The notes below the pieces were generated by a model that saw only the letters and a program-made list of their open reading frames with translations, was not told where the DNA came from and did no database searches. The translations under genes and the position numbers were made by a program. Positions 26,326 to 35,692 of a stretch of 64,000 bases of DNA are shown here, piece after piece (the first letter of the stretch is position 1; each line of letters begins with the position of its first letter). Origin of the DNA: JAJKJG01 sp036389455 (lineage in GTDB: Bacteria; Pseudomonadota; Alphaproteobacteria; Rhizobiales; Beijerinckiaceae). Location: contig DASVPW010000091.1 of NCBI GenBank assembly GCA_036389455.1, positions 1-64,000 on the forward strand, written 5' to 3'.

Positions 26326-27000
26326 ATGGCCGAGAACATCAGGGCGCGCGTCAAGCGGATCATCGCGGGGGGCATCGCCGACATCGTGGACACGGTGGAA
26401 ACGGCGAAGAGCGAAAGCGTCATGCGCGAGGCGATCCGCGAGATCGAGCGGGCGGTCGACGATGCCCGGACCGAGCTCTCCCGGGCGACGAACCGCCGCC
26501 TGCAGGCGCGGCGTCACATCGACATGACGCGCGGCAAGCTTGCCGAGCTAGCCGACAAGGCGCGCACCGCTCTCGCCGACCAGCGCGAGGACCTTGCCGA
26601 GGCGGCGATCACCCGCCAGATCGACCTCGAGGCGCAGATCCCCGTTCTCGAATCCGCCATGCGTGACGCCGAAGCGGAGCAGGCGGATCTCGAGCGTAGC
26701 GTCGCGGCGCTTCTCGGCCGCAAGAACGAGATGGAGACCGAACTCGCAGCCTTCGTTGCCACCTGCCGGGCCGCGGAGCGCGAAGCGGCGCTGCCCGGCA
26801 CCTCGCCGGGCGGTGCGGCCGAAAAGCGCGGAGAGACGGCCGCGAACGCATTCGAGCGGGCGATGAAGGGAGCTACGGGTCTTTCCGGCGTCGCGGTTTC
26901 GCTGGACCGCGAGACGACCGCAAAGCTCGCCGAGCTCGACGTGGTCCTGCGCCAGAAAAAGATCGCCGAACGGCTCGCAACCCTGAAAGCGGGAGCTTAG
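26326..27000 (+). CDS. PspA/IM30 family protein
   Basis: 224 aa, almost entirely helical coiled coil. The pattern AENIRARVKRIIAGGIADIVDTVETAKSESVMREAIREIERAVDDARTELSRA is PspA-like; these proteins bind stressed inner membrane and form ESCRT-III-like assemblies. ATG at 26326 has GGGGGAGA upstream. No pspBC or pspF neighbour is present. The 325 bp before it (26001-26325) holds no gene; its AT-rich part near 26220-26290 is the likely promoter. Confidence 0.85.
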   Translation: MAENIRARVKRIIAGGIADIVDTVETAKSESVMREAIREIERAVDDARTELSRATNRRLQARRHIDMTRGKLAELADKARTALADQREDLAEAAITRQIDLEAQIPVLESAMRDAEAEQADLERSVAALLGRKNEMETELAAFVATCRAAEREAALPGTSPGGAAEKRGETAANAFERAMKGATGLSGVAVSLDRETTAKLAELDVVLRQKKIAERLATLKAGA

Positions 27001-27037
27001 CACCGGCAACCGTGCCGAATCGATGTTCGTCGGGCCG

Positions 27038-27769
27038 CTACGGCCTGGCGCGCTCCGGCATCAGCTGGCCGCCGCGAACCGCGGGGAAGTCGCGGCCGAC
27101 GACCTGGTCGAGGCGGATCCAGCCCGGCGCCTCACGGGCGAGCGCGCGGTCGCCTTCGACGGTGACGGCCTTGCCCCCCATGTCGCGCCAGAGCGCGTGC
27201 CCTAGGTAGAGCTTCACGAAGTCTGCGATGTCGCCGCGGAACACAAGGTCCACGGGATGCCCCGGGTCCTTGACGCAGACGTCGGCGCCGGTCCGCTCCA
27301 GGATGAGCCACAGGATGCGGTAGCGCGTGCGGCTCGCCGGCACGCCCGAGAACTCGAATCGCACGACGACCCGCCGGTCCGGCAGCCGGTCGAGCATGGC
27401 CCGCTTGCGGAAGCCCCAGAGCAGGACCGTCGGATCGAGGTCGCTCGGCTTCACCCGGTCGCGCGCATGGACGAGGCCCCAGTGCGCGAAGCCGCTGATC
27501 ACCGCCCGCAGGGCGTCCCCCGCCGGCGTCAGGTGGTACTCGTGGCCTATGGCCGAGGCGCGCGGGCGCCGCTCGAGGATGCCCTCGTGTTCCAGCTCGC
27601 GCAGGCGCGCGACGAGGACCGCCCGCGAGATCAGCGGCACGCCGCGATGGATGTCGTTGAACGAGGTCGCGCCGCCCATGAGCTCGCGCAGGATGAGCGG
27701 CGTCCAGCGCGTCGCCAGGATCTCCGACGCCTTCGAGATCGGGCAGTATTGGTCGTAACCGCGCTGCAT
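27038..27769 (-). CDS. HxlR family transcriptional regulator
   Basis: 243 aa. The winged helix occupies about 1-100: CPISKASEILATRWTPLILRELMGGATSFNDIHRGVPLISRAVLVARLRELEHEGIL, with the HxlR-type N-terminal Cys (QYCPI) that can sense oxidants or electrophiles. The C-terminal 130 residues look like the SCP2-like domain found in a subgroup of long HxlR regulators. It converges on the PspA gene; the haloperoxidase-like gene diverges upstream and is a possible target (inference). Confidence 0.9.
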   Translation of the reverse strand: MQRGYDQYCPISKASEILATRWTPLILRELMGGATSFNDIHRGVPLISRAVLVARLRELEHEGILERRPRASAIGHEYHLTPAGDALRAVISGFAHWGLVHARDRVKPSDLDPTVLLWGFRKRAMLDRLPDRRVVVRFEFSGVPASRTRYRILWLILERTGADVCVKDPGHPVDLVFRGDIADFVKLYLGHALWRDMGGKAVTVEGDRALAREAPGWIRLDQVVGRDFPAVRGGQLMPERARP

Positions 27770-27912
27770 GCCCTGAATTAATCACGCCAGCGGCGGGCGC
27801 GCCAGTTCGAAAATCAGACTTGTTGCTGCGCCGGCGGCGGGCCTAGCCTGAAGACGGGGCAGAGGAACCGAACCTCGCCGCAGGCGCGGCGATCCACGAC
27901 ATGGAGGTTCTC

Positions 27913-29142
27913 ATGAGGCTCACCGTTCGCACAGCGCTCGCGCTCTTATGCCTCGCCGGGCTCGCCCGGCCCGCAGCGGCCGAGGTCATCGCCGAGTGGA
28001 ACGACAAGGCGGTCGCCTATGTCCTTGGGCGGGGGCTCGGCCCGCCGCCCGCCGAGCGGATCGTCGCGATGGCTCACGTCGCGATGTTCGACGCTGTGAA
28101 CTCCATCGAGCCGAAGTACCGGCCTTACCTTGCGCAGGTGCCGGCCTCGCCTGCGGCCTCGAAGGAGGCAGCCGCGGCGGCGGCGGCCGGGGCGGTGCTT
28201 GCCGCCGCCCATCCGGACACGGCGGCGCAGACGAACGAGCTCCTCGCCGCCTACCTCGGCGGCCTGCCGGACGGCCCCGGCAAGGAGGAGGGCATCAGGA
28301 TCGGCCGGGCCGCCGCCGCGAAGATCCTCGAGGCCCGCGCCGACGACGGCTCCGCCATCCCCGACGCGTACCGCCCACGGACGCCGCCGGGCGTCTACGT
28401 GCCGACGCCGTCCATGTGGGCGCCGATGTGGTCGAACGTGAAGCCGTTCGCCATGACGGGCGCGGCGCAGTTCCGCCCGCCGCCGCCGGTGGCGCTGACG
28501 AGCCCCGAATGGGCGGCCGACTACAACGAGATCAAGGCGCTCGGCCGCTTCGACAGCAAGGAGCGCTCGCCGGACCAGACCGAGGCGGCGCGGTTCTGGC
28601 TCTCCGTCGGCGGCGACGTGTACTATCCGCTCGTGCGCTCGATCGCCGCCGCGAAGGAGCTCGGGACCGTCGACGCGGCCCGCCTCTTCGCGCTTGCCGC
28701 GGTGGCGCGGGCCGACAGCCTGATCGCGGTGTTCGAGGCGAAGTACCACTACGACTTCTGGCGCCCGATCACCGCGATCCGCCACGGCGACAACGACGGC
28801 AACCCGGATACCGAGCGCGACCCGACCTGGCGGCCCATCGCCGACACGCCGATGCACCCGGAGTACCCCTGCGCCCACTGCATCGCGGCGGCGAGCATGT
28901 GCACGGTCATCGAGGCGGTGATCGGGACCCACGACGTCGCCGAGGTCGCGATGACGAGCAAGACGGCGCCGGGCGTGACCCGCCGCTGGACGAACCTGCG
29001 CCAGTTCGTCGACGAGGTCTCGAACGCCCGCATCTGGGCGGGCTTCCATTACAGGACCTCGGCCCGGGTCGGCCAGGAGATGGGACGCCAAATCGGCGAG
29101 CACGTGGTGCGCACCACCATGCAGCCGGTCGCGATGAGGTGA
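27913..29142 (+). CDS. Vanadium-dependent haloperoxidase / PAP2-like secreted protein
   Basis: 409 aa. ATG at 27913 is preferred over 27901 because TGGAGG lies 7 nt before it; the signal peptide ends at PAAA. The family's phosphate/vanadate motifs are visible: KYHYDFWRPITAIR (Lys, Arg), EYPCAHCIAAASM in place of the usual PSGH, and WAGFHYRTSARVGQEMGRQIG. The SGH Ser-Gly pair is replaced by Cys-Ala while the His is kept. Catalysis may therefore be haloperoxidase, phosphatase or altered. Confidence 0.8.
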   Translation: MRLTVRTALALLCLAGLARPAAAEVIAEWNDKAVAYVLGRGLGPPPAERIVAMAHVAMFDAVNSIEPKYRPYLAQVPASPAASKEAAAAAAAGAVLAAAHPDTAAQTNELLAAYLGGLPDGPGKEEGIRIGRAAAAKILEARADDGSAIPDAYRPRTPPGVYVPTPSMWAPMWSNVKPFAMTGAAQFRPPPPVALTSPEWAADYNEIKALGRFDSKERSPDQTEAARFWLSVGGDVYYPLVRSIAAAKELGTVDAARLFALAAVARADSLIAVFEAKYHYDFWRPITAIRHGDNDGNPDTERDPTWRPIADTPMHPEYPCAHCIAAASMCTVIEAVIGTHDVAEVAMTSKTAPGVTRRWTNLRQFVDEVSNARIWAGFHYRTSARVGQEMGRQIGEHVVRTTMQPVAMR

Positions 29143-29185
29143 GGAAGAGGAGGTTGGCCGAGTTCAATGCAGCGGTGGCCAGAGT

Positions 29186-30016
29186 TCAATCAAGTGTGAA
29201 CCCCCTTGACCGGACGAGCGCTCCGAAACCGCTGCCTTCGTCTCCGTGAAGTTGACGGCACTTGTCCTCCGACCAGCCGTAAAAATCGGCGTACCCGAAC
29301 CGCTCCGGCGAGCGCTGCTTTTCCCGCGGGGTCCGGGCGCGCTCGGCCCGACGCCGGTCATAGGCATCGATCTCCCCGGCGAAGTCCCTTTCTCCATAGC
29401 GGTCGACGTGGCGCGTGACGGTCGGGGGAAGTCGCATACTGACGTGTCCGTCCTCTGCGGGATACCCTACACAGACTCCTGCGACTGGGATGACGCGCTC
29501 GGGAAGGGAAAGGATGCTGGTAATCTCGGCAAGATGATTTCGGATGACGCTGATCGGGCAGCAGCCAAGACCGACATGCTCGGCCGCCAGCACGAACGTT
29601 TGCATGACGAGTGCCGCGTCTACCGACGCGTTGAAAAATGCTTCCAGGTTGCGGTTCGGATACGGCCGGCCCCGGAGAGCGCAGACTCGCTCCAGGCGTT
29701 CTGCGTCGGCGCAGAAGATCAGGAAAACCGGAGCCGAGCCGATCCAGGGCATCGAGGGCACGAGGTCGGCGATCCGCCGCCGGGTGTCGGCGCGCTCGAC
29801 GATGACGACGCTCGCCTGCTGGTAATCGGATTTAGCGGAAGCCGAAAATGCGACGTGGAGCAGAGCTTCGACAAGGTCGCGGGCCACGGGTTCGTCCCGG
29901 TATTTTCGATGGGTCCGGCGGCCGAGCACCCGGGCGAGGTGAGGATCCTCCAGGATCGGATGCGCGGACAGCGTCTGCCCGAACCGGACGTGCAACGCCG
30001 TTTCAGCCTGGGTCAT
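29186..30016 (-). CDS. Nitroreductase family NAD(P)H oxidoreductase
   Basis: 276 aa flavin (FMN) enzyme. RRTHRKYRDEPVARDLVEALLHVAFSASAKSDYQQASVVIV is the standard nitroreductase opening, and AAEHVGLGCCPISVIRNHLAEI is the FMN/dimer region. The C-terminal REKQRSPERFGYADFYGWSEDKCRQLHGD resembles the NfsA/FRP subgroup. ATG at 30016 has GGGAGA upstream. Substrate unknown. It converges with the haloperoxidase-like gene. Confidence 0.88.
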   Translation of the reverse strand: MTQAETALHVRFGQTLSAHPILEDPHLARVLGRRTHRKYRDEPVARDLVEALLHVAFSASAKSDYQQASVVIVERADTRRRIADLVPSMPWIGSAPVFLIFCADAERLERVCALRGRPYPNRNLEAFFNASVDAALVMQTFVLAAEHVGLGCCPISVIRNHLAEITSILSLPERVIPVAGVCVGYPAEDGHVSMRLPPTVTRHVDRYGERDFAGEIDAYDRRRAERARTPREKQRSPERFGYADFYGWSEDKCRQLHGDEGSGFGALVRSRGFTLD

Positions 30017-30125
30017 GGGCCCGTCTCCCGTTCGAGAAATGCGCCGGCTCGCGCGCGAGAAGACCCGACCGCCGCGCCTGCGGCTTCTCCAGGCCAACTC
30101 CATCGCGGTGGTCAGTTCCTCACAC

Positions 30126-31040
30126 CTACGTGGGTGTCCAACCGTCTGGAACGCGCGGCTTGTCGATCCCTGCAGCGTCGCAGAGCGCGTCGACCATGGC
30201 CGAGAAGTCGGCCTGACCGTATGGCCCGGCGCGCGCGAGGGAGAACATCTCGCGGGCGGCGGCCGCGACCGGAAGCGGCACCTTTTCTGCGTTCGCCGCC
30301 GCAATGATGATCGACAGGTCCTTGTGCGCCAGGTCGACGGTGAAGCCGGGCTCGATGTCGCCCTTCAGGACCTTGTTCGGCCAATTCACCTTCAGCTGGC
30401 CATTGGTCGCTGTCGTACCGTAGCAAACCTCAAGAGTCTTCGTGAGGTCGAGGCCGAAGCGTTGCGACAGCGCCAGCGCCTCGGCATTGAGCTGGCACGA
30501 GATGATCGCCAGGTAATTGTTGACGAGCTTCGTGCGGATCCCGGTTCCGACCGCGCCGCAATGATGGATCGTCGTGCCCATCGCGCGCAGCATGGGGAGA
30601 ACGCGCTGGAAGTCCGCGTCGGATGCGCCGACCATGAAGAGGGACTCGCCCCGGTCGGCATGCACGGCAAGACGCCCGACCGGCGCATCGACGAGGGACG
30701 CGCCGCGCTCGGCCGCAGCCTTGGCGATCAGGTCCGTCGTCCGGGGCTCGACGGTGCTCATGTCCACGATGACCTGGCCGGGGCGGCCGTTCGCAAGGAT
30801 GCCGTCGGGGCCGAGCACAGTCAGCTCGACCTCGGGCGACGCCGGCAGCATGGTGATGACGACGTCCGCGGCCTGGGCGACGCCCGCGACGCCGTTCGCG
30901 TGCCGGGCGCCGAGCCGTTCGAGCGCCAGCATCGGCTCCGGATTGAGGTCGTAGGCGATGACGTCGAAGCCTTTCCGGCAGAGGTTCGAAGCCATGCCGC
31001 GGCCCATGCGGCCGAGTCCGATGAAGCCGACCCTGTCCAT
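30126..31040 (-). CDS. NAD(P)-dependent oxidoreductase, 3-hydroxyisobutyrate dehydrogenase family
   Basis: 304 aa. Rossmann start MDRVGFIGLGRMGRGMASNL; substrate motif DAPVGR near 120; catalytic Lys in GTGIRTKLVNNYLAI near 170; C-terminal all-helical domain. These enzymes oxidise beta-hydroxyacids or reduce semialdehydes (HIBADH, tartronate semialdehyde reductase, sulfolactaldehyde reductase); the choice cannot be made here. ATG at 31040 has GGAGGCG upstream. It stands 109 nt before the nitroreductase gene on the same strand. Confidence 0.9.
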   Translation of the reverse strand: MDRVGFIGLGRMGRGMASNLCRKGFDVIAYDLNPEPMLALERLGARHANGVAGVAQAADVVITMLPASPEVELTVLGPDGILANGRPGQVIVDMSTVEPRTTDLIAKAAAERGASLVDAPVGRLAVHADRGESLFMVGASDADFQRVLPMLRAMGTTIHHCGAVGTGIRTKLVNNYLAIISCQLNAEALALSQRFGLDLTKTLEVCYGTTATNGQLKVNWPNKVLKGDIEPGFTVDLAHKDLSIIIAAANAEKVPLPVAAAAREMFSLARAGPYGQADFSAMVDALCDAAGIDKPRVPDGWTPT

Positions 31041-31379
31041 GACTCTGACGCCTCCGCACGGTGTTCCGCCCGCTGCCGTTAACCGGCAAATGCCGAACGT
31101 GCCGCAGTCCGATCCCGTCATCAACCGGCAACCACCACGTCGATTGCAGGGGACGGGTCCCGATCCGGACGACCTCGGCGCCTTCGACAGGCTGTCCTAA
31201 GCGGACCTAAGCCGGCGCCTTTTGGCGTGGCGGTGGATTTGCATGCGTGGCCTCCGGCCCGGCGAGTTCAAGGCGTCGGTTTTATCGGCGTTCAACAGCG
31301 CAGCCGATCGGTCCGGGTCGGTACCGGCGTAGGCGTCCGGGTCGCAGAGAACGCACCTCTGGCTTTGAACGAAGCTGAA
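31041..31379. other. Intergenic stretch without a recognised gene
   Basis: 339 bp between two minus-strand genes. A 90-codon plus-strand frame (31227-31499) exists but lacks a ribosome site and overlaps the serine hydrolase antisense, so I do not call it. It probably holds the promoter of the dehydrogenase gene. Confidence 0.5.
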
Positions 31380-32519
31380 TCATTGAGCAGGAAGCAGGCG
31401 CGAGAGAAAGCCATCTATTGCGCCGCCTTGGATCCACCGAAGCACGACAACCAAATCGTGCCCGGGATGAACCCAGATCAGGTTCGAGCCGGCGCCTAGG
31501 GCATGGAACGAGGAGACCGAAAGGTCCGACATCGCTGTGGCTGGGTGGTTCAGCCACCAAAGGAAGCCGTAGTTCGCCAACGTCGGTGAAGGATCAAGCA
31601 TTGCGTCGACCCATTCCTCCGAGAGTATCCGTCGACTGCCCCAAACACCCCGCCGGGCCATGAGCAGGCCGAAACGTGCATGGTCCCGGGCTCCCATGAA
31701 CAAACCGCCGCCCCAATGAGAGCCGCCGGGCACGGATTGTAGTCGCGCCCCTCCGATATCTACCCACGAACTTGAATAGCCGAGCCACTCCCATTCGTCG
31801 GAGGCGCCGATCGGGTCCATGACCCGCTCGCGCAGCACCTCCGGTAAGGACCGGCCAAACAGGAGCATGAGGGAATACGAGAGCAGGTTCACTCGGACGT
31901 CGTTGTATTCATAGAGGCTCCCAGGGGCCTGCAGCTCTCGACGTTCACCCTTCCGACTGTTGTCGGCACCCGGGCCGATCTGGCGGAAGTGGTCGACTTG
32001 GTCGGACTTTCCGAACAGATCTCCGCTCCACTCGCTCGATTGCTGGAGCAGATGGCGCCAGGTGATTTGGCTGTTGCGGCCGTCGGCGAACAACGGGCTG
32101 TCCACCGTCCCACGAACCGGCTCGTTCACATCTTTGATCCGACCCTCGTCGAAAGCTATCCCGGCAAGCACGGCGAGGTAGCTCTTTGCGATCGAGAAGC
32201 TCATGTCGGCACGTGCGGTGTCGCCCCACTCCGCCGCAATGCGGCCACCGCGCAGGATGAGGCCTGCCGGCCCACCGCGCTCCCGCACGGGGCCGACGAT
32301 CTCGCTCCATGGCCCGCTCTCGTTCCACTCCATCAGCGGCGCATATCGTCCGTCCGGAAGGTAGAAGCCTCGCGGCCAGACGGTCTCGTGCGCGATCGCG
32401 AACTCGACAGCCGCAGAGAGCCGAGACGGGTCAAGGCCCGCTTCGGCTGGCGTGACACATTTCCAATCGCCATTGCGAGGGGGCACGTACGGTCCGAGAG
32501 AATTTGTCGCCATTGTCAT
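31380..32519 (-). CDS. Serine hydrolase, beta-lactamase class C-like
   Basis: 379 aa. The SxxK nucleophile motif is in ADMSFSIAKSYLAVLAG near residue 105-115 and the Tyr-x-Asn motif is YEYNDVRVNLLSY near 205; the C-terminal SSFHALGAGSNLIWVHPGHDLVVVLRW holds the third-motif region. Such proteins are esterases, D-aminopeptidases or beta-lactamase-like hydrolases. No signal peptide is seen, so it is probably cytosolic. The start may be either of two close ATGs. Confidence 0.85.
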   Translation of the reverse strand: MTMATNSLGPYVPPRNGDWKCVTPAEAGLDPSRLSAAVEFAIAHETVWPRGFYLPDGRYAPLMEWNESGPWSEIVGPVRERGGPAGLILRGGRIAAEWGDTARADMSFSIAKSYLAVLAGIAFDEGRIKDVNEPVRGTVDSPLFADGRNSQITWRHLLQQSSEWSGDLFGKSDQVDHFRQIGPGADNSRKGERRELQAPGSLYEYNDVRVNLLSYSLMLLFGRSLPEVLRERVMDPIGASDEWEWLGYSSSWVDIGGARLQSVPGGSHWGGGLFMGARDHARFGLLMARRGVWGSRRILSEEWVDAMLDPSPTLANYGFLWWLNHPATAMSDLSVSSFHALGAGSNLIWVHPGHDLVVVLRWIQGGAIDGFLSRLLPAQ

Positions 32520-32597
32520 CCATCGCCAGTCACCGCGGGCTCGCCGCCATGCTAACGCTTACGTACGATGCGCGACAGTTCTGCGGAGGGCCGAGAC

Positions 32598-33239
32598 ATG
32601 ACGATTCAGCTCTACTATGCCTCTGGGTCGCCATACGCTTGGCGAGTCTGGCTAGCGCTCGAGCACAAGCGGATCCCCTACGCGCTCAAAACTCTCTCCT
32701 TTGACAAAGGCGACCTTGCAACGCCCGCCTTCCAGGCCCTCAACCCTCGCCGGCGTGTCCCGACGATCGACGACGGCGGCTTCGCGCTCTACGAATCCGC
32801 AGCAATCCTCGAATATCTCGAGGACAGGCAGCCGGGGGAGCCGCGCCTTTTCGCGAGCGACGTCCGCGAACGGGCCCTGCAGCGCCGCATGGTGCGCGAG
32901 GCCGACCAGTATTTCGCCGATGCGCTCGAGCGACTCGTCGCGCAGGTGCTCTTCACGAAGCCCGAAGAGCGGTCGCACGAGCGCATCGTCGGTGCCTGCG
33001 AGGACCTCCGGAGAGAGCTCGCCTTCTGGGAGGCGGCACTGACCGGCGACTGGCTTGCTGGGCCGCTCTCGGCAGTCGATTTCACGCTCTACCCGGAGCT
33101 GGCGCTCGTGCTTCGCATGGCAAGCCGCAACCCCGGGTTTATTCCGGCGGACCTCATGGGAGAGAAGGTGGCTGCCTGGAAAGACCGCATGGAGGCGCTT
33201 CCGATCGTTCAAAAAACCTGGCCGCCGCATTGGAAGTAG
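32598..33239 (+). CDS. Glutathione S-transferase family protein
   Basis: 213 aa. Thioredoxin-fold N-domain: TIQLYYASGSPYAWRVWLALEHKRIPY, with the catalytic position in SPYAWR, cis-Pro in RRRVPTIDDGG and the ESAAILEYLED glutathione motif. A helical C-domain follows with WLAGPLSAVDFTLYPELAL. ATG at 32598 has GGAGGG 8 nt upstream. Divergent from the serine hydrolase. Substrate unknown. Confidence 0.9.
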   Translation: MTIQLYYASGSPYAWRVWLALEHKRIPYALKTLSFDKGDLATPAFQALNPRRRVPTIDDGGFALYESAAILEYLEDRQPGEPRLFASDVRERALQRRMVREADQYFADALERLVAQVLFTKPEERSHERIVGACEDLRRELAFWEAALTGDWLAGPLSAVDFTLYPELALVLRMASRNPGFIPADLMGEKVAAWKDRMEALPIVQKTWPPHWK

Positions 33240-33309
33240 AGGACGCGCGTGGCTCGCCGAGTTCATCAAAGCAAGGCGTGTCTGGCGCGGATCGCCTGAA
33301 AGCAGGCGC

Positions 33310-34491
33310 TCACGCCGGCACAGCCTTCGCCAGGAACTCCACGGCCGCCTGCGCGCCGCCCCTGCCGTGCGGCACGTTCAGCGCCGCGAGCGCCATCTCC
33401 ACCACGCCGAGCGTGCCGAAGATCATCGGCGCGTTGACGTGGCCCATGTGCGCGATCCGAAACGCCTTGCCCTCGTGTGCGCCGAGCCCGCGGCCCAGCA
33501 CCACGCCGCACTTGTCGCGGCAGTAATCCGCGATCGCCTGCGAGCCTGCGCCGTTGCGCACGGTCACGGTCGTCACCGTGTCGGAGCGCTCCTCCGGCTC
33601 GGAGCAGTTGAAGCCGATCGCCTGCCCCTCCGCCCAGGTGGACACCGCGCGGCGCGTCGCCTCCGCGAGCAGGCGATGGCGCGCGAACACGTTCTCGAGC
33701 CCCTCGGCGAAGATCATGTCGAGCGCGGCGCGCAAGCCGAACAGCAGGTGCTCCGGCGGCGTGCCGCAGTATTTGTGGTAGTGCGCCTCGCCGTCGCGGA
33801 AGGTCCAGTCCCAGTAGGGCGTGCGCATGTTTGCGCGCTTGTGCGCCTCGCGCGCCCGCGGACCCGCGGCGGTGAACGAGAGGCCGGGTGGCGTCATCAG
33901 CCCCTTCTGGGAGCCGGCCATCGCGACGTCCACGCCCCACTCGTCCATCTTAAACGGCATGCAGCCGAGCGAAGCGACCGCATCGACGAGCAGCAGTGCG
34001 TCGCTGCCCGCCGCGTCGCGCGCCTTGCCGATGGCTTCGATATCGTTCTGCACGCCCGACGCGGTGTCGACCTGCGTCACCAGGATGGCCTTGATCCTGC
34101 GGTCCGCCTTGAGCTTCGCCTCGACCGCCTCGGGCTGCACGGCGCGGCGGACGTCGCCCGAGAGCACCTCGACTTGCGCCCCCAGCATCCTCGCGGCTTC
34201 GCCCCAGGCGATCGCGAAGCGCCCGCTTTCCAGGACCAGCACCTTGTCGCCGCGCGAGAGCACGTTGGTGAGCGCGGCCTCCCAGGCGCCGTGGCCGTTC
34301 GCCGCGTAAATGTAGGAGCGCCCCGCGGTGTTGAAGATGCGGCTCATGTCGGCGAGCAACCCATCCGTGAGCGCGACCAGCGGCCCCGCATAGATGTCGA
34401 CCGCCGGCTTCTGCATGGCGGCGAGCACGGCATCCGGGATGACGGTCGGACCCGGGATGGACAGGAATTCACGGCCGGCGGAAACGGGCAT
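33310..34491 (-). CDS. PLP-dependent aminotransferase, alanine/serine-glyoxylate aminotransferase type
   Basis: 393 aa, class V fold. FLSIPGPTVIPDAVLAAM is the AGT/SGA opening; ANGHGAWEAAL holds the cofactor phosphate loop; VDAVASLGCMPFKMDEWGVDVAMAGSQKGLM has the Asp and the Schiff-base Lys. The C-terminal RIAHMGHVNAP carries the substrate Arg. Possible substrates include serine-glyoxylate, 2-aminoethylphosphonate or sulfonate analogues. It lies 86 nt after the Bug-type binding protein on the same strand. Confidence 0.9.
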   Translation of the reverse strand: MPVSAGREFLSIPGPTVIPDAVLAAMQKPAVDIYAGPLVALTDGLLADMSRIFNTAGRSYIYAANGHGAWEAALTNVLSRGDKVLVLESGRFAIAWGEAARMLGAQVEVLSGDVRRAVQPEAVEAKLKADRRIKAILVTQVDTASGVQNDIEAIGKARDAAGSDALLLVDAVASLGCMPFKMDEWGVDVAMAGSQKGLMTPPGLSFTAAGPRAREAHKRANMRTPYWDWTFRDGEAHYHKYCGTPPEHLLFGLRAALDMIFAEGLENVFARHRLLAEATRRAVSTWAEGQAIGFNCSEPEERSDTVTTVTVRNGAGSQAIADYCRDKCGVVLGRGLGAHEGKAFRIAHMGHVNAPMIFGTLGVVEMALAALNVPHGRGGAQAAVEFLAKAVPA

Positions 34492-34577
34492 CGGGGACCT
34501 CGACGTTCTCCGGTTTCTTCGTTGGTACGTCTCTGAGCAGCGGCATCCTGATGCGCGTCAGCCGGCTCAGCGCGCGA

Positions 34578-35564
34578 CTACTTCGCCTCGCTCGGCTTCA
34601 GGCCGGAGCTTTCGACCAACTTGGTGATGCGGTCCAGGTCCTCGGCGAAGAGAGCCGCGTGGGCCTCCGGGCTCATCCGGTCGTCGGGGAACGGCTCCGT
34701 CCCGATCGCCTTGAGCTTTGCGCGGACGCCGGGATCGCTCACGGCAGCCCGCAGAGCCGCATTGAGCGCGGCGACCGTCTCCTTCGGCGTGCCCTTCGGC
34801 ACGTACAAACCGTGCCAGAACGTGTAGACCAAGTTTGACAGGCCAACCTCAGCGGCCGTCGGAATGTCGGGCGCCTGTTCGAGCCTGGCCGTCGACGTCA
34901 CCGCGATCCCGTGCAGCAATCCGCCCTGGACCTGCGGCAGCGCGCTGGTCGCCTGGTCGCACATCAAGTCGATTTGCCCGGCGACGAGGTCCGTCAGAGC
35001 AGGGCCGGATCCGCGATAGGCGGCGAAGACCGGCTTGAAGCCGAGCACGTTGCCGATCAGCACGGCGCAAAGATGCGTGTTCGTCCCAACGCCCCCATGC
35101 GCAAACGTCATCTTCGCACCCTGCTCCTTCATCCAGGCAACGAAGTCTTTCGGCCCCGCCCCGGGTATCGTCTTTCGGCCGACCAGAAGCAGCGGCGCGA
35201 TGTTGACGAGGCCGATCGGCTCGAAGGCGGTCCTCGTGTCGTAGCGGAGGTTGCTGAAGAGGCTCGGCGCCGCAAGGAGCGCCGTGTGGTTGATGAGGAT
35301 CGTCGTTCCGTCAGGCGTCGATCGCGCGACGCGGTCGTTGGCGATGGTTCCGCCGGCGCCGACGACGTTCTCCACGATGACGGGCCGACCCAGCGCGCCC
35401 GACATCTTCTCTCCGATGAGTCGCGCCACCGCATCCGTGCCCCCTCCCGCCGCGTAAGGGACAACGATCGTGACGAGCCTCGAAGACGGCTGAGCATGAG
35501 CGTACGTCGAGAAAAGAGTGCTCAGCGCTAGCGCCGAAGCGCGTGCGACCCGTCGTGTCCACAC
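34578..35564 (-). CDS. Bug/TctC-family tripartite tricarboxylate transporter binding protein
   Basis: 328 aa periplasmic receptor. GTG start at 35564 after AGGAGG. Signal peptide 1-24 (cleavage AHA). The mature protein has the Bug signature VTIVVPYAAGGGTDAVARLIGEKMS and GRPVIVENVVGAGGTIANDRVA, then FAHGGVGTNTHLCAVLI, YRGSGPALTDLVAGQIDLM. Ligands of the family are carboxylates and related acids. TctA/TctB membrane genes are absent nearby, as is common for Bug proteins. Possibly cotranscribed with the aminotransferase. Confidence 0.92.
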   Translation of the reverse strand: MWTRRVARASALALSTLFSTYAHAQPSSRLVTIVVPYAAGGGTDAVARLIGEKMSGALGRPVIVENVVGAGGTIANDRVARSTPDGTTILINHTALLAAPSLFSNLRYDTRTAFEPIGLVNIAPLLLVGRKTIPGAGPKDFVAWMKEQGAKMTFAHGGVGTNTHLCAVLIGNVLGFKPVFAAYRGSGPALTDLVAGQIDLMCDQATSALPQVQGGLLHGIAVTSTARLEQAPDIPTAAEVGLSNLVYTFWHGLYVPKGTPKETVAALNAALRAAVSDPGVRAKLKAIGTEPFPDDRMSPEAHAALFAEDLDRITKLVESSGLKPSEAK

Positions 35565-35692
35565 GTGTTAGGCCTCCTGGCAACCATCTGCGACGCGAGC
35601 TCATCTCCTGCCGCGACGCTAGATGTACGAGGTTGCGCGGACGAAAGAAACTAAGACGTGGCTGCCGCATAATGCAGCTTCAGGCGCAGGGC

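Noticed and set aside
31227..31499. 90-codon plus-strand frame
   Set aside because: No ribosome site, overlaps the serine hydrolase gene antisense, no recognisable content.
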